Part shown: positions 59,176 to 64,000 of the stretch, piece by piece
Position numbering within the stretch: position 1 is the stretch's first letter
How the letters are laid out: every line of letters begins with the position of its first letter
Assembly (NCBI RefSeq): GCF_044803115.1
Contig: NZ_CP085224.1
Location: 620,001-684,000, forward strand
Direction: 5' to 3'
Origin: Caenispirillum salinarum_A
GTDB lineage: Bacteria > Pseudomonadota > Alphaproteobacteria > Rhodospirillales > Rhodospirillaceae
DNA: 64,000 nt
The notes under the pieces: model-generated
What the model was told of the DNA's origin: nothing
Database searches by the model: none
The model's input: the letters and a program-made list of their open reading frames with translations, nothing else
Position numbers and translations under genes: made by a program

Positions 59176-60069
59176 GTGGAGCGCCGAGCCATGATCGACA
59201 TTTCCCACCCCACGCTGAGCCTTACACGGCAATGCCGCCTGGTCGGCATCAGCCGGTCGTCGCTGTACTACCGTCCGGTGAACGACGACACGCCGAAGAA
59301 CACCGAGGACCGGATGCTGATGGCGGCCATCGACCGCCACTTCCTGGATATGCCCTACTTGGGCAGCCGTCGCATGGCCGCCCTCCTGCGCCGCGAGGGC
59401 TGGTCCGTCGGCCGCAAACGGGTGCGACGCCTGATGCGGCTGATGGGCGTTCAAGCCGTCTATCGCCGGCCGCGGACCACGGTGCCGCACCCCGAGCACC
59501 GGGTCTATCCCTACCTGCTGCGCACGCTGGTCATCGACCGGCCGAACCAGGTGTGGGCTGCCGACATCACATACATTCCGATGCGTCGCGGCTTCCTGTA
59601 CCTGGTCGCCATCATGGACTGGCACAGCCGCAAGGTGCTGTCGTGGCGGTTGTCCAACACCATGGACGCCGATTTCTGCGTCGCGGCGCTGGAACAGGCC
59701 CTGGAAACCTACGGCCCGCCCGAGATATTCAATAGCGACCAGGGCAGCCAGTTCACCAGCCTCGCCTTCACTGGGACGCTGAAGGCGGCGGGCGTGCGCA
59801 TCAGCATGGACGGCAAGGGCCGCTGCATGGACAACATCTTCATTGAGCGCCTGTGGCGCAGCCTGAAGTACGAGGAGGTCTACCTGAAGGCCTACACCAC
59901 TGGCAGCGAGGCCAAGGCCGGCATCGGCGCCTGGGTGCAAACCTACAACGAGCGGCGCCCGCACCAGGCCCTGGCCTATGCCACCCCCGATGAGGTTTAC
60001 TGGCGAGGCCTGCCGGGCTCCGGGCTACGCTCCCGCTCCGCCCTCCGCCCGGCAGGCCTCGCCGCCTGA
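59176..60069 (+). CDS. IS3 OrfB integrase-type transposase
   Basis: A 297-residue DDE transposase with an HTH_21-like region (SRRMAALLRREGWSVGRKRV) and the rve core: VWAADITYIPM (Asp), FNSDQGSQFTS (Asp) and NIFIERLWRSLKYEEVY (Glu). A GTG at 59176 begins the frame, but the functional protein is probably the OrfAB fusion. Confidence 0.93.
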   Translation: MERRAMIDISHPTLSLTRQCRLVGISRSSLYYRPVNDDTPKNTEDRMLMAAIDRHFLDMPYLGSRRMAALLRREGWSVGRKRVRRLMRLMGVQAVYRRPRTTVPHPEHRVYPYLLRTLVIDRPNQVWAADITYIPMRRGFLYLVAIMDWHSRKVLSWRLSNTMDADFCVAALEQALETYGPPEIFNSDQGSQFTSLAFTGTLKAAGVRISMDGKGRCMDNIFIERLWRSLKYEEVYLKAYTTGSEAKAGIGAWVQTYNERRPHQALAYATPDEVYWRGLPGSGLRSRSALRPAGLAA

Positions 60070-60154
60070 CCGCGACTACCCACCAACCAAGCCCCAGGAG
60101 CAGAGCTTACAGAGCGCGCTGATCTGCCCGAACAACCGGGACCACTTCAGATGC

Positions 60155-60403
60155 CGCTTGACCCGGGTGATCAAGGGCGTGCAGTTCGAGCAGCAGCCCA
60201 GCGGCTAGGCCGAATTCGCCCCTCTCAAGTTCCTGGCAAAGAAGGCAGCGGCAGAGAAATCGGCACTGAAAGAAGTGGAAGCCATCCGGCAGCGCATCCT
60301 GAAGCGCGCCGAGGAAGGCAAGCCGGAGACTCCGGAAACTTCGAGGAATGTTGAGAGACACAACAACGGAAGCCACTCCATCCGCCCCCTCATCAAACAA
60401 TAA
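60155..60403 (+). pseudogene. C-terminal remnant of an unknown protein
   Basis: Directly after the IS3 element one frame reads RLTRVIKGVQFEQQPSG, an in-frame TAG (60206-60208), then AEFAPLKFLAKKAAAEKSAL and EVEAIRQRILKRAEEGKPE to TAA at 60401. The charged helical composition looks protein-like, but an internal stop and the IS at its 5' side show it is broken. Family not recognised. Confidence 0.4.
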
Positions 60404-60641
60404 ATCCACCACGAACTGGATGAAAAAAGAATGTTCGTTCCAAAGCGCAGTTGATCATAGAGAGATAACGGTGACAGCCATAGCTGCATCAGGCGGAAAT
60501 GATTTTGACATTGCGAATGACGCCCGCATAAACTGAGGCCAGTTCTAAGATTAGTATATACCAAGCGACGGAAATATTTCATATGTACGAATATACAAAT
60601 ATAATAGACCTTTCATTATCAAATGTACTTCTGGGGGGGAT

Positions 60642-60968
60642 ATGGCGACACTGATTTTCCCGTACCAGTACGTAGCCATGGTCGAACACAACAGCTTTAT
60701 TGAGGGGCTGACCGAAGAGATGTTCGGGGCCGTCTGGCAGATCAAGCTTCACCGCACCGGGATTGATCCAAAGGCCGCCGCTGAACTAAACGATTTTGCG
60801 GCTGCCGTGATCGCCCGAGCCGAAATCACACGGCACGCTGCTGAACACGGCATCGACGTGTCCGTCTTCCCGTCCGATCAGGACGGCTGGAGCGCGGTTG
60901 GTTTCGCTAGCAAGGAGGATGCTGCCGTTTTTAGAATGTTCTGGGAGGGCGAAATTCAGTCCGCTTAG
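60642..60968 (+). CDS. Hypothetical protein (108 aa)
   Basis: A 108-residue soluble protein, N-terminus MATLIFPYQYVAMVEH, C-terminal part DQDGWSAVGFASKEDAAVFRMFW. The final pattern (W..VGF.S.EDA..F...) resembles the tail of the broken gene at 61851, so both may belong to one family of short phage or island proteins. A G-rich ribosome site (GGGGGGA) lies 2-8 bases before the ATG. The 240 bases upstream are AT-rich and hold no gene. Confidence 0.65.
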   Translation: MATLIFPYQYVAMVEHNSFIEGLTEEMFGAVWQIKLHRTGIDPKAAAELNDFAAAVIARAEITRHAAEHGIDVSVFPSDQDGWSAVGFASKEDAAVFRMFWEGEIQSA

Positions 60969-61102
60969 GCAGAAAATGAGAAAGGAAGTAGGTTGTTGAG
61001 TTTCTCAACAACGTGCCGCACCTTCCATGCGCGTCGAAACAACGTCATTGTGCGCCTTTACCTCAGAAGATATAATATCAGATTTAATATTACTGGGGGG
61101 TA

Positions 61103-61711
61103 ATGATACGACTTTTTCATATCGTGCTTGCAGCCTCATTGTGTGTAGCAGGACCCGCCGTTGCGGAAACGAACATCAGCAAGGCGCAGGCAGTGGCGGT
61201 ACCATTTGATAAGTGCAAGCCCGAAAAAGGCGTCACCGTCACGTTTGATGACAGCAGCCCAAAGCTCTCTGGTGAAGAAATCGCGCAACTTCTAACTGGC
61301 AACACGCTTCTCTCGGTGGATCGGTACGGCACGTTTGCGCTGTACTATCCGGAAAAGGGAAAGGCTATTGGCTGGATGCCTAAGGAGAAAGATAAGGGAT
61401 ATTCGTGGTCTGCCGGAAAGGTTTCATTCGAAGGCGGAAAATACTGCCGTACATGGGACCAGTGGAATAGTGGAAAATACGTGAACTGCTGGAATATCTA
61501 CCGCAGTGCGGAGCCGCACGTTGATCGTCCCGGCTTCTATTTCGCTTGCGAGAATGGCGTTCCGGACGGGGATATTCATGTTGTTCTACCGGGAAACTAC
61601 TTCGAAGTCGAGTGGCGCGGCACCGGCAAGAAGGGAGGCCGCTTGACACAAAGCGATGAAAAAACCAACGCTGCTACCGAGAAATATTTCGGAAAGTACG
61701 TGAATAAGTAA
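61103..61711 (+). CDS. Secreted protein, DUF995-like
   Basis: A 202-residue protein with a signal peptide ending AGPAVAE. The mature part includes LLTGNTLLSVDRYGTFALYYP, GYSWSAGKVSFEGGKYCRTW and NCWNIYRS, the pattern of DUF995-type periplasmic proteins (a short G.T strand, then two cysteines). Four cysteines could form disulfides. The start at 61103 has GGGGGGT just upstream. Role unknown. Confidence 0.65.
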   Translation: MIRLFHIVLAASLCVAGPAVAETNISKAQAVAVPFDKCKPEKGVTVTFDDSSPKLSGEEIAQLLTGNTLLSVDRYGTFALYYPEKGKAIGWMPKEKDKGYSWSAGKVSFEGGKYCRTWDQWNSGKYVNCWNIYRSAEPHVDRPGFYFACENGVPDGDIHVVLPGNYFEVEWRGTGKKGGRLTQSDEKTNAATEKYFGKYVNK

Positions 61712-61717
61712 GTCTTA

Positions 61718-61740
61718 GGCCCGCCAACGGCGGGCCTTTT
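61718..61740 (+). terminator. Rho-independent terminator
   Basis: GGCCCGCC-AAC-GGCGGGCC (61718-61736) followed by TTTT, 6 bases after the stop of the secreted protein gene. Confidence 0.9.
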
Positions 61741-61850
61741 ACGTTTTTGAAGAAATGTTCGTCGCCACAGATATTTACGGCAGTAGCTGCCGCGATTAGA
61801 AGGCGCTCCGCAAGATAAATAAGAAAAAGGTCTTTTAAGGAGGAAGTATT

Positions 61851-62160
61851 ATGAATGTCACATGTAGTGGAGCGTTGCGGGGTTGGAAATGGGAAGTGGC
61901 ATGTCGCGACATTAACCCCCGTGACCTAACAGAGCAGGAGTTCGAGGAACGCTGCGCGGCCATCCGGTGGTGGCTCCTCGGTAACTGCGTAGCCGAATTC
62001 GAGCAAGCCGCACGTCGAGACGTAGGCGCGAACGGCTGGCCCCTCCTACGTCGTCTTCCGCTTCATGACCGAAGAGGACGCACTGGCACTGACGCTGACG
62101 GGGCAAGGCAACGTACCATACAAGCTTCCTCGCATCGGCAACCCGCGCCGCTGCATCTGA
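61851..62160 (+). pseudogene. Frameshifted hypothetical protein
   Basis: The first frame gives MNVTCSGALRGWKWEVACRD to RRDVGANG (61851 to about 62035). The frame one base on gives SYVVFRFMTEEDALALTLTG to PRIGNPRRCI, stopping at TGA 62158-62160. The join restores a 100-residue protein whose end resembles the 108-residue gene at 60642. AAGGAGGAAG sits just before the ATG. One base gained or lost near 62036-62043 explains the break. If the shift is a sequencing error, the gene is intact. Confidence 0.55.
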
Positions 62161-62276
62161 CGTCGTTCATGGCTGATGAGACAGGCAAAGGGCAACGTGC
62201 TCATCGCACCTATTTTTTCATGGAGCCGTCTGGTAGGGTCTAAACCGCTCACGAACCAGACGGATTCATCAGGTAC

Positions 62277-63773
62277 ATGGCTGTCCTCACCCTCGATCAG
62301 CTTGAGGCCCATCTTTGGCGCGCCGCCGACATCCTACGCGGCTCCATCGACGCGTCGGACTATAAGCACTACATATTTGGCCTTCTATTCTACAAGCGCC
62401 TCTGCGACGTTTGGGAGGAGGAGTACGAGGACCGGATGCAGGAGTTCGGTGACGCCGATTTGGCCGCCGACCCGGAAGAGCACCGGTTCCACATCCCCGA
62501 GGGGTACTTCTGGAAGGACGTGCGAAAGCACACCACCAATATCGGTGAGCACCTGAATGCCGCCTTCCACGCCATTGAAGACGCTAACCACCGTCTGCGG
62601 GGCGTCTTTCAGGACGTGGACTTCAACAACAAGGAGCGGTTCCCAGACCACGTTCTTGAAAAGTTGCTTCAGCACTTTGAGACGTACCGGTTCCGAAATG
62701 TGGACGTGGAGCCGGATGTCCTTGGGCAGGCTTACGAGTACCTGATCGCGCAGTTCGCGGACGACGCCGGTAAGAAGGGTGGCGAATTCTACACGCCGAA
62801 GATGGTCGTCCGGCTGATCGTGGAGTGCCTCCAGCCAGACGAGGGCATGTCCATCTATGACCCTACCTGCGGGTCCGGGGGCATGCTTCTCGAAGCGTTT
62901 CACCATCTGGAACGGCTTGGAAAGAATCCGCGCAGCCTGTCTCTCTACGGCCAGGAGCGGAACCTGAACACCTGGGCCATCGCCCAGATGAACTTGTTCC
63001 TGCACGATATTGACGATGCCTCCGTGGCGCGCGGTGACACCCTTACCGAGCCGAAGCACATGGTGGGGGAAGGTACGGCGATCCGCACCTTTGACCGTGT
63101 GCTGGCGAACCCGCCGTTCTCGCTCAAGCAGTGGGGGCACGAGGTCTGGAGCAATGGCGACCCCTACGGGCGCGACATCTATGGGTGCCCGCCCAAATCC
63201 TATGGCGACCTTGCCTTCGTGCAGCACATGATCGCCAGCCTCAAAGAAGACGGATTGTTGGGCGTCGTCCTGCCCCACGGCATCCTTTTCCGTGGCGGCG
63301 CTGAGGGTCGCATCCGCGAGGGAATGCTGAAGGACGACATCATCGAAGCGGTCATCGGACTTGCCCCTAACCTGTTCTATGGAGCGGGTATTCCCGCCTG
63401 CATCCTCGTCGTCCGGAAGAAGAAGCCTGCCGCCCGTAAGGGCAAGGTGCTGGTGGTCAACGGCGTGGAGCAGTTCGTGGAGGGTAAGGCACAAAACCGC
63501 CTTTCGGACGCAAACGTCGCTACGCTGGCGGAGACGTTCCGCGACTTCGCAGATGTAGAGCGCCTTGCTCGCGTTGTGCCGGTGGAGGAGATCGCAGCCA
63601 ACGACCACAACCTAAATATCAGCCGGTACGTCCACGTGGCTGAGGATAAAGAAGACATCGACGTTGCGGAAGAGGTCACCAAACTCCTTGAACTGCAAGA
63701 GCAGCGGAACGCGGCGGAAGCAAAAATGATGGGTTTCCTGAAGGAGCTTGGATATGTCTCGGAAGGTGCCTGA
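62277..63773 (+). CDS. hsdM: Type I restriction-modification system, DNA methyltransferase subunit
   Basis: A 498-residue N6-adenine methyltransferase. The N-terminal HsdM bundle (HLWRAADILRGSIDASDYKH) is followed by the S-adenosylmethionine motif DPTCGSGGMLLEAF (about residue 195) and the catalytic NPPF (about residue 279). The C-terminus carries the coil ELQEQRNAAEAKMMGFLKEL that joins HsdS. It modifies the host target so HsdR does not cut it. It overlaps hsdS by 20 bases. Confidence 0.97.
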   Translation: MAVLTLDQLEAHLWRAADILRGSIDASDYKHYIFGLLFYKRLCDVWEEEYEDRMQEFGDADLAADPEEHRFHIPEGYFWKDVRKHTTNIGEHLNAAFHAIEDANHRLRGVFQDVDFNNKERFPDHVLEKLLQHFETYRFRNVDVEPDVLGQAYEYLIAQFADDAGKKGGEFYTPKMVVRLIVECLQPDEGMSIYDPTCGSGGMLLEAFHHLERLGKNPRSLSLYGQERNLNTWAIAQMNLFLHDIDDASVARGDTLTEPKHMVGEGTAIRTFDRVLANPPFSLKQWGHEVWSNGDPYGRDIYGCPPKSYGDLAFVQHMIASLKEDGLLGVVLPHGILFRGGAEGRIREGMLKDDIIEAVIGLAPNLFYGAGIPACILVVRKKKPAARKGKVLVVNGVEQFVEGKAQNRLSDANVATLAETFRDFADVERLARVVPVEEIAANDHNLNISRYVHVAEDKEDIDVAEEVTKLLELQEQRNAAEAKMMGFLKELGYVSEGA

Positions 63774-64000
63774 GGGATGGCGGGACGCGAAACTGGGAGA
63801 CGTATGTGGAATCCGCATTGGCGGGACTCCTCCACGAGGTGAGCCGTCTTACTGGGCCGCCCCTGAAGAGAATGGCTATCCTTGGGCGTCAATCTCTGAT
63901 CTTAGCCAGGGGTATATTTCAAGTACGAAAGAACGCATTACGCCCGCCGGAGTGGAGAACTCGAACGTGAAACCCGTTAAATCGGGTACGATCCTGATGA
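63754..64000 (+). CDS. hsdS: Type I restriction-modification specificity subunit (5' part only)
   Basis: The window ends after 82 codons. The start is MSRKVPEGWRDAKLGDVCGI, then RIGGTPPRGEPSYWAAPEEN and YPWASISDLSQGYISSTKE, the usual beginning of the first target-recognition domain of HsdS (WK..kLgdv, GGTP.r...YW....ipW.s..dl). The DNA target cannot be told. hsdR presumably lies to the right. Confidence 0.93.
   Translation, partial: MSRKVPEGWRDAKLGDVCGIRIGGTPPRGEPSYWAAPEENGYPWASISDLSQGYISSTKERITPAGVENSNVKPVKSGTILM

Larger units (their letters stand above)
58811..60149 (+). mobile_element. IS3-family insertion sequence (1339 bp)
   Basis: Imperfect terminal inverted repeats: TGAGGTGGCCCCAAGAATC on the left and TGAAGTGGTCCCGGTTGTT read inward from the right. 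The 3-bp direct duplication is GAT (58808-58810 and 60150-60152). Contains orfA and orfB with a frameshift site. Confidence 0.93.

Noticed and set aside
1..64000. CRISPR array
   Set aside because: No regularly spaced direct repeats were seen; repeats found are inverted, tandem-hexamer or IS-related.

Overview
The window reads as chromosome from a high-GC alphaproteobacterium, most likely a Rhodospirillales-type respiratory heterotroph. This is inferred from about 70% GC, alphaproteobacterial-looking TRAP, nos and PhoX genes, and dense ATGA-coupled operons; there is no rRNA to confirm it. Roughly the first 46.2 kb is ordinary backbone. The last 17.8 kb, starting at a tRNA-Leu gene, is a lower-GC, IS-riddled genomic island carrying defence genes.

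Backbone. 1-7513 (minus) is a nitrous oxide reduction operon nosR-nosZ-nosD-nosF-nosY-nosL (nosL cut by the window edge), with an FNR/DNR-type box ahead of nosR. Next come a decayed DUF2141 gene, an SLC23-like permease, ppc, a multi-spanning membrane protein, a MipA/OmpV porin-like protein and a small minus-strand operon (small membrane protein, GRAM-like protein, secreted protein). 16.7-19.1 kb is the end of tyrosine catabolism (hmgA and a fumarylacetoacetase). 19.2-27.2 kb holds a TRAP uptake system and a CYP116B-like self-sufficient P450 on the minus strand, facing a divergent IclR regulator and an acyl-CoA synthetase; together they look like an inducible uptake/oxidation/CoA-activation locus. 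27.3-29.4 kb has a DUF2231-Rieske-hemerythrin fusion and an EF-hand lipoprotein. 29.5-37.5 kb is a complex I-like membrane-arm operon (nuoA, a cysteine-poor NuoB-like protein, nuoH, J, K, L, M, N) with no electron-input module. Then come an exonuclease/endonuclease/phosphatase-family protein, eutBC, two PhoX-type phosphatases and a membrane-anchored rubredoxin.

Island. At tRNA-Leu(UAA) begins a structure made of two 1519-bp inverted repeats. Each carries the 3' half of tRNA-Leu, an outward-reading tyrosine integrase and the 3' half of a tRNA-Arg(CCU). Between them lie 2.2 kb of cargo: an anti-phage dCTP/dCMP-deaminase-type gene and a DUF488-like gene. The right repeat is broken by an IS66-family element (2530 bp, 8-bp target duplication); with it removed, the two repeats have exactly the same length. 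To the right, an IS21-family element (2614 bp, 6-bp target duplication) splits a serine recombinase, and an IS3-family element (1339 bp, 3-bp target duplication) follows. After that come short orphan genes and the start of a type I restriction-modification operon (hsdM, hsdS cut by the window edge).

Most notable: the palindromic double-integrase defence cassette; a two-copy, three-hairpin repeat whose third stem varies by compensatory change (19093-19157 and 41401-41467); and the complex I-like operon without a redox arm.
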